Shown here in pieces: positions 36,226 through 48,269 of a stretch of DNA of 64,000 nt. The DNA is from Trichosphaerium sp. ATCC 40318 (taxonomy: Eukaryota; Discosea; Flabellinia; Trichosidae). The translations under genes and the position numbers were made by a program. The DNA is taken from positions 62,001-126,000 of the forward strand of contig JALMLS010000196.1 in assembly GCA_038496445.1 (NCBI GenBank). The letters are read 5' to 3'. The notes beneath the pieces were generated by a model. The model did no database searches, was not told the DNA's origin, and worked only from the letters and a program-made list of their open reading frames with translations. The number at the start of each line of letters is the position of its first letter. The first letter of the stretch is position 1.

Positions 36226-36884
36226 CTATAGATTCAGCTCGAATTCTTTTAAGTCACATGTAAATGAGTCGAATTTGTGCCACTCATCATAACCAAATGA
36301 ACCGCCAAAAACATTAAATAAAGCAGATACCTTATCAACAGTAACTTGCTTTCTATTCCAGTCTACTTCATATTCGAATGGCCCAGCTATATTAATATCT
36401 ACATAACTAACTTGATATCCCATCCGTATGACATTGGCTTCTTTCATTAGTTGATGTGACATGTGACGAAGAATTGCAGGGCCAACACGAAAAGCCATAA
36501 ACAATTTTTTAATGTCATTCGTTTCTTTTGGTGTATTTTTTAGGTCCTTCTCTGCAAGGTATTTAGGCGAGTATTTGTTAAATGTTGGTGTTGATGGTAA
36601 ACGTGTTTCTCTTGATAAAGCGATTTCAATGTATCGTGAGGGCTTGCTAGTAATGAATTAAAGGTATCAGCGTCATTATTGGCAACAATTTCTAGCTGTT
36701 CTCTCCAGCTATCTTGAGATAAATCTTTGAACCATAACACGTGATAAAAATACTTGTTTGATACCCGCAAAGCACAAAAAGTATCAACAGACATTTGGCC
36801 AGCAATTAATACCCACACTTCGTTTGGAAGAGTAGGTAGGTCTCCAGTGTGTTGGCAATCTTTGTTCACAGAGCTTCCCATCAC
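36226..36884 (-). CDS. F-box-type protein
   Basis: The chain begins MMGSSVNKDC and has an F-box-like segment at residues about 15-60: LPTLPNEVWVLIAGQM, then ALRVSNKYFYHVLWFKDLS and WREQL. F-box proteins link substrates to SKP1-cullin ligases. An intron near 36490-36540 joins a second exon (FRVGPAILRHMSHQLMKEAN, then GPFEYEVDWNRK), ending FELNL. The second part matches no family I can name. The F-box match is by pattern only. Confidence 0.55.
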
Positions 36885-37824
36885 GTTTATTTGATGGCAA
36901 ACAAGTCTTGCTTTGTGTTAAGTGAAAAGAATACAACTGAAACTCTTTGACTCTGTAACTGCCTCGTGTTGCACAGCACTTATTAGGTTTTTGATGTTAT
37001 TAAAATCAAGTGCACAGGCATCAAATTAGTATGCTTGATCATAACTCAATGCACCACAACAATGATTGAACAAACCAGAATTTATCAAAAGATATTTAAG
37101 TTTTCTGTTGATTCCAGTTTATTTTGGGTTAAAATGGACCAACTTTTGTACATTTTGACCTTGAAGGTGTATAGCTTTGTAATAAACACAATATGCTGAC
37201 CATGAGCATTTTGTTAAGTCATTAGTTTCTTTTGGAATCTGTCTTTCTTCTTTTCTCCAATTCTTCAGCAAGCTTATGCTATTCTTCCGTTTCATCGGGC
37301 ACAGAGACCATGATATATCGTTTGGAGTTTGTAGAAGTTGGATAAGGATCGATGTCAATAATTGAGCGAGTACCTGTTCTTCAGAAAGCTTTTGATTTAA
37401 GCTTGACTGAATCTGTTGAGTGCTTTATCTGTACTACATTAGAATCTACAAAAGGTCTAAATAAATACAATGCATGCAAGATGTTTGGGACTAAAAACTA
37501 GCACCTCCAGACTAGACTGATTTGCCTCTTTTTGCATGTTCTACGAACCATATCCAAAACGAAAGCTGCTTTCCTTATTTATCATAAAAGCAACACGCAC
37601 ATTTGTCATTCTGTGTTTTGATTTACAGAACATTCTGGGTGCTATTTACCTATCAACGTGTGTTTACACCAATTAAAACAAATTCAATATCCATGGTAGA
37701 CTTACTAGTAAGCGAGTCGGACACGTGGGGTTTTTTTCGAGGTATCAAAACAAGGTGAGTCAGCTTGCAAACTTCTCATTACTATCTTTTTATTTTGACG
37801 TTTTAAATACATGCACAACTTGCT
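36885..37824. other. Intergenic region, no gene supported
   Basis: About 940 bp between the F-box and GPCR genes. A short open frame near 37119-37358 lacks protein-like character. There is a CACGTGGGG near 37722. I see nothing else. Confidence 0.35.
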
Positions 37825-40800
37825 TTAAGCACTAATGATTGTTTTTAGTGGTTTATCACTGTTAACGAAAGCCCCTCTGCTTATTTTTTCGAGTTTTCGT
37901 TTTAAGTCAACATTACGTTGTTTTAACTCAGCATTGCTGTTTTTTAAGTTTTGAACGCTCTTCTTCAAAGCGACTACTTCTTGTTGTAAATCTTCACTGT
38001 GAACTGAAGGTTGAGTTCCATTCGCTGTCAAGATCACAGATCTTGTTGTCTTGCTTTTTTCTAATTCCTCTTTGGATTTTGTCATGTAATACATTCGAGG
38101 AACAATCAATGACAATATTGAGATAAAAGGGCCAAAAACAAGACATAAAGATCGAAGAATAAACGCCACCTCGCGATTACTTGATGAAAACATCTATAAA
38201 TAGTATGAGCACGTGACGGATATATATATAGATATGGATATACGCACTTGAATAATGATGATAATGAGAATGAAGAAAGTAAGGTTATAAACAGCGAATC
38301 CGATTACTCTTGATAAAAAAGGTTTAAACAAAAAACTTCTAAAAAAATCTTCAACGGAAAAAACAACGCACCTTGATTCGTTGTAGAGAACTGCTTTAAG
38401 TTTCCATATTTTATATATCCAGTAAAGTCCATATAAGAGAACACCCGCATTAAATGCCATGAGGACGGAGAAAAAAATTGTATCTGTTGTTGAGTTTGCG
38501 CAAGTAAAATAATCATCAGAACGAATAAACGCTTCTTCTTCCACAATCTCAGCACGGCCTCTACTTACTATTGTCCATATGGTAAGTATTACAACTTCTG
38601 TAGCTATAATTGCAGCGACAATTGGAATGATCATCATATTCGTGACTTTGAAAACCTTCAATGATTTAACAAGGAATATTTGACCAATTCTGTAAATCCT
38701 TGCAAACATTGCGCCGTATGTCAACTACAATCAGTTAACATCATGCTCTTTTTGCTCTCGCAAACTATGAACTTACACCAAATCCGATAGGCAGAAGCCA
38801 TCTTGTAAGATTACAATGAAGGTCGTCCGTGTGAAGAGTCCAGAAAAATACAGAAGTATACATCAAAATAGTACCAATCTAATCACTCTTTAGGGATTTT
38901 TTTCAGAAAAAAAACAGGAACCCGTACCAGTGTAAGAACAACAAACAATGGCTGGGAAGCGCGTATGACTGTGTGATCACGATAAATCAACACCCATACC
39001 ATAATGCCAAGAGTGATGAGAATTACACAAGCTACAACACTTATAATAACAAGCTCACTTGTATACTCTAGAGGAAGTTTATCAGTATAACTCCAAGGAA
39101 GTGAGCTAATTTTAGACGTACTGTACCAACCGTATGTGGTTTCTCGTTCATCCCATTTAGGCGCTGGATATACGAACTGATCAGTGACAGCGAATAGAGG
39201 AGCTATTATCTGGTATTCGATATTCTCATCAATCTGATGTGTTAACCCTGCTCTTCCAATATTTTGACCGAACTGATCAAACTCACACTCTCCACAAAAC
39301 CCTGTTATATCGATAGAATTGATTACTTCTTGAACTTTGTCAACATCAAATGTACTAGAAACAAAGTGTTGGTACAAGGTGTAATTTACAGAAAAAAAAA
39401 CTAAAGGTAAGTTGATTTGACACGTGCTTTGCTGTCTCAAAAGCGTATTGTATGATGTATCCTGCGCTGTAACCAGCCATGCCTATAAACTCATGATTAA
39501 CCAAAGAAGCAACGTAAAGAGGGTTGTACCATTGATGTTCGGTTCAATACCATATTTAGCCTTGTACTGATTGTTGAACATTAACGCTGAAGTCTCAGTT
39601 CCGTTGGTAATGAAATGATGATACCGAACTCTTTCGTCATATTCTTCATAACGCTCAGAGCGTACCCTCTTATCCCACTGAAAAAATTAGTACACTGAGG
39701 CAGATGAAGTTTAAGTTCATACATTTGAACCTCCAACCATGACGTATCGAGAGTCTTCTCCTGCCTGTTCAACCAGACATGGTATTGAGAGAACGTAAGC
39801 CTAGTTCATATACATAAGTACAACCGTATTATAGTAAAGACGGAGAATAAAGGAAGAATAACATACCTTGGCATTGTAATTCATTCTCTTTGCTGTCTGC
39901 ATGAAAGCAACACAAGAAAAGAAAGTTCCACCCAAAACAACGTCTGTTATGAATGTGAGCGATACAATCTATCGCCTATCGCAGAAAAGTTGTGGGTGAA
40001 GTGACATACCAGGTTTCTTCTCTTTGAGGACTGTGATTAGTTTATCAATATCTGGTTGTACTATTGTTGCATTCGAAGAAAAAGCAATACTTGTGTTGTA
40101 CACAAGCTGCATCCCCAAAAACTCAACACTTCTTAGAGCACCCTCGGAAATAGCCCTGGTGAAAGCAGTATCTACCAAAGCGTGATTAAAGAAATAATCA
40201 TAGTCGCAACAACAAGTGTTATTACCTTCCCAAAAAATAGCTATTGTTTTAGCATTGTTTGAAACAGCGAGTAAGTTCAATGCTTCAATCATGAACCTTG
40301 TGTTTGGCTGTAATACGCTAGTAACATATTTTAATCTTCTCCCGAAAGGTAGAGCGCATGGAGGGCTTAGATTTTCGTCACAAATGTAATTACTCGGAGT
40401 TGAAGCGCTAGCTAAAACAAGTGTTAGTGAAAATAGTCAAAAGAGTAACATGTGCCAGAATAGAAGAATATATTACAGTGTTACGTCTCATATGGGACTG
40501 TAATGGTTTAAAAAATTTGTTGACTTTGACTTTTTTTTTCAATGTCTAGCACTGAGGCGCATCTAGCCGCATTGCGTACGTAAAATAGAATTTACTTTTA
40601 ACTCGTTTGCAACGATTGCTGCAGGGACTCCCAAGTGTGTCGTTAGTGGCTATTGAGAAAGGTTAAGTTTAGACACTAAAAAGCAGTGTAAAAGAACATT
40701 AGATTTACAGAACACGTGATAGCACGTCGAGCAAGAACCATACCAACAAAAGGAAATCGACATTTTCATTCATTATTAGATGTGTTGTAGCATTAGCCGT

Positions 40801-41365
40801 CGAGGCACTATCACCCCCTATGCAAAGAGCAATATGTTATTTTCGAGACATACATATGATGACGGAGTTTTACAACTGGACTATCACGTCTAAAAATGTG
40901 CTGTTTTAACCTATACTCAAGGGCCCATACCTGTTTCTAATTCAATAATTTCTACATTGTAATTGGTTCCGTTCACTTGTATACCTCCTCGAGCGTTTAC
41001 CTGCGCGTAAGCAATTAATAATTGATCGATTTTGAGACAAGTACTAAACAGCGTTTTTCTCACTACAACATCTATATAGCACGGAACATCCTCCCTATAA
41101 GAACTAGAGTGCTATAGTCACATTCTAGAGACTGATAGCCCAATTTGTCGATGATGTGGTGAGAAAAGCACAGCTGTAACATCTGGATTTTGAACCGGCT
41201 AGGTACCGTTTCTTTCCACATTTGATAAGAGTTCCTCGCCAGAGTTTGAAAGATGACCGTGGAGCCTTCAGTAGGGTACACATGTCCGATGCGAATAACG
41301 TTTTGAGCAACAGAAGGTGCTACAATACATAATATTACCAAGCCAATAATCACAGAGAAGCGCAT
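37825..41365 (-). CDS. GABA-B-like class C G-protein-coupled receptor
   Basis: This is a cell-surface receptor with a Venus-flytrap ligand domain. The start at 41365 (MRFSVIIGLVILCIVAPSVA) gives a clean signal peptide. ATGs at 41374 and 41416 are also in frame. The extracellular part has 'IRIGHVYPTEGST', then VNARGGIQVNGTNYNVEII (about 40930-41010), a PBP-like NAKTIAIFWEGNN, and the C-terminal lobe. The seven-TM core begins with 'LVIISVVACVILITLGIMVW' (about 39050), then LTYGAMFARIYRIGQIFLVK (about 38700), MMIIPIVAAIIATEVVIL and 'DTIFFSVLMAFNAGVLLYG'. The tail has a heptad coiled coil (EDLQQEVVALKKSVQNLKNS, then AELKQRNVDLKRKLEKI), as in GABA-B subunits that pair through their tails. The ligand is unknown. 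The leucine/LivJ-type fold of the head suggests amino-acid-like ligands, which is inference. Confidence 0.85.
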
Positions 41366-41374
41366 GCTGTACAT

Positions 41375-42179
41375 GTGTGTCGTAATTTGAAATAAATTAC
41401 GAGTTAAGGAGCACAATTTTCAATCAAAATCTACGCGAATATGTGAACACAGCGACCCTTTCGAAGTAGAGGTCACAGAATCCGGTAAGGAAATTGTTTT
41501 AGTTTGATTTTTTGTTTTGGTAGAAGTGAATAATATTCGAAAAAGACTAAATTTAATAAGCACTTTATTGTAGGTAAATGCACGTGTTCGCCCATGACAG
41601 TTTTGCTGTTCAAATTTTTTTTGCGAGCACCAGACAAAACTAGAAATGAATTATGCTACGCACGTGGGGCCTGCTGTAACCTGAACTAGTTTTTGGGAGC
41701 TGCTCAAACAGGGTGAATGATCAACTCCGATCACAGGAAATTTCGTGGTGAAGACGTATCGTTGACTTTGCGTACAGCCTTTTTTTATCCTTATACAAAC
41801 TTGTTTTGGTTTAGACACGTGGTAGCTTCACACGCATACACCGCTAGCAGCACGTCTGTTTAGGCATTTTTAACGGTTTTTGGAAGTAACACGCGCCAGC
41901 ATTCTCTGCCACGGGTACTTAGTAATTGGCACTTGTCAGGCTTATGTTTCCTTGGCAACATCTTTTGGGCTAAATGTTGATTTATAACTGGCGTACCTCA
42001 TGAACGAGCGTTGGCACTACGAATGCTCGTTTAAAAAATAACTGGGAGGACTGTCTTGGTATTGTCTGTTCGAACTTGACCAATTTTTCCAAGTCCGCTT
42101 GTCAAACTGAAAATGTGCCTTAATCCAAAAGCTGTACAGTCAGCAATCGTATTTTCGCACTCAACAGAGAAGCGTTAAC
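41375..42179. other. Intergenic region between divergent genes
   Basis: About 800 bp upstream of both the GPCR (minus) and the acetyltransferase (plus). CACGTG sites occur near 41581, 41662 and 41819. I see no ORF or RNA gene. Confidence 0.4.
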
Positions 42180-42967
42180 ATGTCAAGTAACAAGTCAGAG
42201 CGAGAAAAGGTACTTGTAGAGAGAAAAGACAACAAAAGCGCTTTCAGCGTCGTTTCGTAGTTAAACCAGTCTGATGTCGCATACAAACCGTTTTGACATA
42301 ATTTTATAGATGCTTGCGAGCGAATTGTATGATGCCGGCGACCTGGAATTAGTACAAGGCCGTAAACGAGCCAAACAGCTCGTACTCAAGATGAATACTT
42401 CTGGCGAGTCGCAGGTTAGCAACCCTGACAACAAAGAAGAATCTCTTCTGAGTCAACTTGTTGGTGCAGCTGGCAAAGGCTGTTGCATCGAACCTCCTTT
42501 TTATTGCGACTATGGATCCAACATTACACTAGGCAAGATCCAGCACCTCCACTGAAGTCGCCGTTGTCCAACTAATCCTTTTATTAGGTAACAATGTTTT
42601 TATGAACTTTGATTGTGTCGTACTCGATTGTGCTCGAGTTGATATTGGTAGCTACTGCCAAATTGCTCCTAAAGTCCAGATATACACAGCCACACATCCA
42701 CTAGATCCTGCTTTACGTAAGAGCGGGCAAGAGTTTGCAAAACCTGTAAAGATTGGAGAGAATGTTTGGATAGGTGGAGGTAACAAAGCTACAAATTGTT
42801 TTGTCATGGATTATAAAAAAAACCAACTTCATTTAGGAGCTATCATTTTGCCTGGAGTGACTGTAGGTGATAATTCAGTAATTGGTGCTGGTTCAGTGGT
42901 AACAAAGGATGTACCTAATAATGTAGTCGTTGTCGGCAACCCAGCCAAAGTAGTAAAAAAAATATAA
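42180..42967 (+). CDS. Maltose/galactoside O-acetyltransferase-like (left-handed beta-helix)
   Basis: The enzyme transfers acetyl from acetyl-CoA to a sugar hydroxyl. The first exon [10 protein letters not shown] ends at an intron (42210-42309, starting GTACTT). It then continues '[21 protein letters not shown]', the Maa/LacA N-terminal helix. Hexapeptide repeats follow: [40 protein letters not shown], and '[10 protein letters not shown]' with the catalytic His. Then come [11 protein letters not shown] and, after a second short intron, [21 protein letters not shown], with a 'NPAKVVKKI' end. The family is of bacterial type, but the introns show it is resident in this nuclear genome, so any transfer is old. 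Confidence 0.88.
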
Positions 42968-43003
42968 CAATAAAAGTATGCAATGATTTATATAAACAAG
43001 AAG

Positions 43004-43547
43004 CTAATAATCGCTATAGTATCCAGAATCATATCCAGAGTCATAATTCCCACTTGCGTTGGAGTCGTATCCGGATTCATAACCAGAGCTACTGTCCGAA
43101 GAAAATGAACTAAAGCTATCGCTTGAATCGTCACTGTCTGATGAGTCTGACTACGTTTGGCATTAGAAAAACGCCATTGATGGGCTTTGTAAAGTAATAC
43201 GTACCACGTCGCCACCTTGAGCACGTCTGTTAGCCTTTGCTATTGTGGACTGAACATGATTATTTATCAACTTACTTACGTCACGACCAAAAAGATGAAA
43301 GTCTATAGTATGAGTAGATTGAGAACGTTGCTGAGTAGTGATTCTGGTTTTGATTTCTACAAAAGTGTATATTCGTACCATACGGGCGTGTAGGGCGCAT
43401 TTGACGCCTTCCTCTCGTGTTTCTACGCCGTTGATTTTGCTGTCTATGTGGTGCTACGCGTTTCATGACATGGTTTTTGATGCTCTCTCTGAACAAATGC
43501 GAGAGATCTTTAATCTTAGACTGAAAGTTCTTTCTCTTGCGGCTCAT
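43004..43547 (-). CDS. Unknown basic protein with Ser/Asp and Gly-Tyr-rich tail
   Basis: Three exons starting MSRKRKNFQSKIKDLSHLF. The first part is Arg/Gln-rich (RQQNQRRRNTRGRR). After a 22-nt GTACGA..TAG gap comes a helical middle (FHLFGRDVSKLINNHVQST). The last exon is SDSSDSDDSSDSFSSFSSDS followed by four GY-x-S/N-type units (SGYESGYDS.., DSGYDSGYYSDY). Such Tyr-Gly-Ser tails are typical of phase-separating nuclear or RNA-binding proteins, which is inference. The gap of 22 nt is very short for an intron, so the first join is uncertain. The stop lies 36 bp from the stop of the convergent acetyltransferase. Confidence 0.45.
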
Positions 43548-43927
43548 TAGTTTTCGGTTTAATAAAATTAATCTCTCCCATTTCAATCAGCAGACCACTT
43601 TAAGGTAAGGTGCAATCAGAATTTGTCCCTCACTTAACCCAACAACTAAACACCCTTCCTAAAGTTAACTGGCAGCTCTTCTAGGCCGTTTACGTTCACA
43701 GTATTTACAGAATCACATATGGTTGAGATTAAAGGTTATAGCCGTGACCTTTTTTCGTATTCTGTTTATTTTTTTCTTTTTTGCATAAAATTGTTTCATT
43801 TTTCTCCAACACTTCGGCATCTAGTCTACTTCTGATAACTTTGATGCTTGAGGAACTTCTTTGGGTTTTTGTGTGATATGCTTACCTGGAAAATGACTCT
43901 TAATACAGTGTGTTCCTCTTCTTGTTC

Positions 43928-44664
43928 TTATTGTGTACCATACGATTCTGCGATTTCTTTACGATCTTCAGCTGACAAGAATTGTGGAGGCAATTGATAA
44001 CATATTCGCGGAGGTCTTAACCACAACTTGAGGCGATAAGCATCAACACCATTTAAATAATATCTAGTTACAACGGTAAGAAAAAAATGAGTCATTTTGA
44101 TTTTGAACATGTCAAAAGATTGACACATTGCGTGGTCGTTATACCTTAGTAATCGCTTGTCGCGCAAAAATCCAAGACCCTCGTATAGGCGCAGTGCAGC
44201 AGTGTTTGTTATTTCTGTTTCTAGAACGACTTCCTCACAACCTTCTTCTTTCATGCTTATTATGGCTCTTTCTACAAGATGCTGACCTTTAAACAAGACG
44301 TAAATTAATAGAGCTGTTTGCCTTTGTGAATTGGACGTACCCATCTTTCTACGCCTGTAGTCGTCATGTACAGCAAGCATTGCAATATAACCTCTGTATG
44401 CCTTTGCTTTGTGAATATCAAGCTTACAAACAATGGCTCCCACCACTTTGTCACCATCCAACGCCTGAACCATTAATTAAATACATTATTGTAAGCGAAT
44501 CGCACCATCCACGTTAGTTTTGGCCAATTGTTTATAAAATACCTATACGTGTATATACAGTACGGTTCTGAGAGGTTTGCTTCCATCAATTTCATAATGG
44601 GCTGCATTTGCGCCTCACTTGTAAATTGTTCATACGTCAACTCTCCCTTTCCTGGTTCTGCCAT
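43928..44664 (-). CDS. NAA30: N-alpha-acetyltransferase 30 (NatC catalytic subunit, MAK3/NAA30)
   Basis: NAA30 acetylates N-termini starting Met-Leu/Ile/Phe/Trp. The first exon [20 protein letters not shown] ends [18 protein letters not shown], matching the family substrate loop. The core GNAT motifs follow: [36 protein letters not shown] (acetyl-CoA P-loop type RRxxxG) and '[21 protein letters not shown]'. After an intron comes '[15 protein letters not shown]', diagnostic of NAA30. A 25-residue tail ends AESYGTQ. Introns lie near 44480, 44290-44340 and 44080-44140. The start is about 120 bp from the divergent NT-C2/DIL gene. Confidence 0.9.
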
Positions 44665-44785
44665 TTCGCACTACGGAGAGTCTGTAATTGTCTTGATCTG
44701 GTTTTTTTGCGTCGACCAACGTTTACTTTGCTTTAAAACTTGTGCTTTTTTTGTTTATGTGCCACCACTAGCGTTGAAGTTTTAA

Positions 44786-47700
44786 ATGGCAAATCTTACG
44801 CGAGTGACCTCTACAGGAGCAGGCTTGACTCATAAAAAGAAAGACAAGACGTCAACCAGCTCCAAATCGGCTGTATTCAGCATTGAAATACGTAACTTGC
44901 GCCTAGAGGCGGTGCAGGGTGGTATTGGCTCTGTAAATATCACTTTTAAAGTCTCTGAAGAGCGATGTGAACCAGTACACTTGAATGTGGCTAGTGGGTG
45001 CGCAAAGGGTGGAACAGATGACAAATGTTGCTTCAAGCCTACTTTTAAAGCCAAAGGCGACTCTTGGCACTCACGGGAGTTGACTATTATTTTACGAGCA
45101 GACGGAAAGGTTCGTCATCGTACGTTTCGCGTCTTAGTCGTTAAAAAAGATGTTAGGAAAAGCGTTTAGCCAAAAAGACGGTAGAATTGAATAAATACGT
45201 AAAACAGCACAAAGAGAAGTCTGTGTTCGTGATGTGTGAGGTATTATCCAAAAAAGAAGGGACAAAGGTAAATAATAAACAAATAAAAAACACGCAGCTA
45301 ACAAAGTTTGAAGCTGCATTTCAAAATGCACGTGCAAAAGGATATTGAGCGCCCTGACAGCATACAGCGCATTGGCACTTCGTACGAAGACTCACACAAA
45401 ACTTGCTTTATTTGTCATAACTTTTTTAGACACTCTCTATCTGGGGCACGGTTTAAACTAAATCTATCGAGTCCTGGTTTCACCGATGTACCGAATTATT
45501 CTGGTGAAAGTTTACAAAGCGCGTAAGTGTGATGCGTGCATCAGTCGCATGTTTTTTATTTTTTTTATTTCACCAAATGGGCGGTTTAAATCTTCTATTA
45601 CAAATAAATCAGCAATAAAATTACCTCATACGTGTGTAGGAAGAGCCCACGTTCGCTCAAGACGCTAAAGAAGCGATCAAAACGAGCTGAGAGTGCAGGT
45701 GGCAAGACTGCTAGGGAAATTGAGCGACCAAAAGTGCATGTACAAGTACCTAAACGAAAATCATCGGATTGGACGAGTGGTGCTGTGGATACTGATTTAA
45801 CAATATTCTTACCTTAACCATAGCGCTTCCAGTTGACGATTATTCAAGAGGATCTAAAGCAAGCAACAAGTTCATGGCTGACTATTTGGCACCGTTAGTA
45901 TTTTATTTTACCTTGCTCTGTGGCGTAACTATGCACGTAGATCTTCTGAGAGGATTGGGAATGCTAGTAGCACTAGAGCTCCTTTAAGCTCGGATGCAAC
46001 TGGTAGTGAACGTCTTACACACGGTTACTCTAAGCTTAGAGTAAGTGCTGGCGCTGGATCGTTGCGCAATGAAGTGCGCAAAGGTAAAGTAGGTTGGTCT
46101 ACTTCAAAAAGTGCTTCAGGTAATCAAACTGGCTTTTTCTTTTATTTTTGTGATTAAGTGTATTTAGGTTTCAACGAACTCAACAAAGCTGAAGGAGGCG
46201 TCTCGTTTGGTAAAGAAACTAAAGGTGGATCAATGGACAACACAAAAGAAAAGAGTGATACCCAAGCTGAACGTGCAGCGAAGCTTGCAAAGAAACGTGG
46301 TGCACATCGTCGTGCAAAGAGCGAAGATCCTCGGGCAAAGTGCGGATTCCTCACAGAGTTCTTTTTTTTTTTTTTGACTGATGTAGGCGCAAAACAACTG
46401 CGGCGTCATTTCAGTGCTTTGATATCGCTGGTTCTCGAGGTGCTGAGCGTGGTTTAGTAAAATCAAGTGATATGGTGGCCAAGGAACTTAGAGAAGAGGA
46501 TGAACAATATTTAGTGGTATGTTTGGTTTTATCTTTGTTTTCAACTAAAAAATTTCGTTGCAGGAGCAATTGATTGAACGTGGGAATTTTCAATTTACTG
46601 ACTCTGGTATATCTATGCTTTCATACATCATTTTTCGGTGTATGAGGCATTGGAAATGCTTTGAAGCAAACCCTGGGTTCCTTGACAGTCTGTTAGTTTC
46701 ACTTCCAAAAGTAATTGAGGTATGTCTGAGTTGCGTTTATTTTTTTTGTGCTTATTATGTTCTAGATTTCAAAGGATAGGAGACCTCTTGTTTGTTATTG
46801 GCTAGCAACGTGCCATGATCTCTTACATTTTGTAATTCAAGAGAGTGAGCAAACAAACTGCACCAATGATGACTTGCAACAATTTATCATGGATTTGAAG
46901 GATGTAGTTGCACAAGCATACAGGAATCTGATAAGATTAATGAAACAGGTAACAAATACCAATGCGATTGATTGATTTTTTTTTAAATATCAGCGCTTAC
47001 AAGTTACTTGTGACGCTGTAAATCTATTCCTCTCGTTTTGTTTTAGTCGAAACTGATTTTATTACTAACGCCGTGCAGGAAGTTAAAACGATAATTGTGC
47101 CTGCGATTCTGCATGCACCATCTCCTTTGGATGAACCGTACGCGTTTGGTCTCTATGCTGAGTCTTATAGTTTTTTAATTAGAAAGGAACAGTCTATTAA
47201 TGTACTGCAATTACTTACTAGTATGGTTGATCAACTGAAAGCAAATCACATTGCACATGAAGTGTCAAATCAGTTTTATGTAGACACTTTCCGTTATTTG
47301 AATGTACGTGCAATCTGTTCATTTATGAAATCATTTTGCGACCAGTCAAAAAGGAATCTGTTCTGACATTTATCTACAGGCCACTCTTTTGAACGCATTT
47401 CTTGGGAAAGAGAATGATGTTTGTAAGTGCTCTGTTGGTCTTACTGTAAAAATGCAACTTGGATCTCTCGATGATTGGACTGCTTCGCATATGGAGCAAG
47501 ACACAGCAACAGATTGTATCCAACAGGTACAGAAATGGTGATTTTTATTGTCTAATTTTTTCAATAGTTGGACATGGTGAAGCAAGGCGTTAACGTTTTG
47601 AGTGTAAATAAAGAGCAACTCGCTGATGAGGCACTTCGTAAGGACATATGTCCTGGACTTTCAATACAACAACTCTGCCTTATTTTACGAAATGTACAAC

Positions 47701-47998
47701 CAGATCAGTACGGTTTTACATTTTTTGGTTTTTGTACTTGTTTACTAATTGCTTTCTTCACAGATTTGACCCTGAGCCAAACACTGATAAAGTATTATCT
47801 CTTTTGGACGAAGGAAATGCAACTGGGGATTCTTTTTACCTACCAGAAGAGGATCAAGACGATCTTTATGTGGATTTTACAGAAGAAGATCCTATTGAAT
47901 ATGGCACTATAGAGTGCCCTCCTAGTGTTTATGAAACACGTGTGCGATTCAGTTTTCTACGCGACAAGATATCTGTAGACTCTAGCACGCCATGGTGA
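44786..47998 (+). CDS. NT-C2 plus DIL-domain protein
   Basis: The N-terminus (44786 to about 45360) is an NT-type C2 domain: FSIEIRNLRLEAVQGGIGSV, VSEERCEPVHLNV, 'WHSRELTIILRADGKVRH', a GTACGT intron (45122-45170), 'KKTVELNKYVKQHK' and LHFKMHVQKDIERP. Proteins such as EHBP1/EEIG1 carry this fold. A Ser/Lys-rich linker spans about 45430-46350 (AKSEDPRAK; NEVRKGKVGW). The helical remainder (about 46390-47960) resembles the dilute (DIL) cargo-binding domain of myosin V: SMLSYIIFRCMRHW, CYWLATCHDLLHF, 'NQFYVDTFRYLNATLLNAFL', KCSVGLTVKMQLGSLDDW, ICPGLSIQQLCLILRN. Together this suggests a membrane/cargo tethering adaptor, which is inference. The last few codons or a final exon are uncertain. Confidence 0.68.
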
Positions 47999-48269
47999 GT
48001 ATTCTCACCAATGTACAGTATCGCATTATTTGCGTATGTAAATACAGCAGCAACTACGCATTTGCTTACTTTTGAAGCAGTTTTTTTGGTACAAATTACT
48101 TTTTTTATTTAATTTGAGGTTAAAGTATTAGATTTTCCCCTTCTTTTTCTGGTCGTTTATTATCTGTTCCTTGGCTTGTCCAGTGATTTCTATAACACCA
48201 GGCATATTCTTTAGTTTTGCTGTGCCGTATCTAGATGGTTGTTAGTTCACTAGTACCGCATGATGACTC

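Noticed and set aside
37119-37358. Possible small gene in the F-box/GPCR gap
   Set aside because: The short frame lacks protein-like composition, introns and any recognisable motif.
42180-42967. Bacterial contamination (maltose acetyltransferase)
   Set aside because: The gene is split by introns with the same GTAC-type 5' site as its neighbours and lies between eukaryotic genes.
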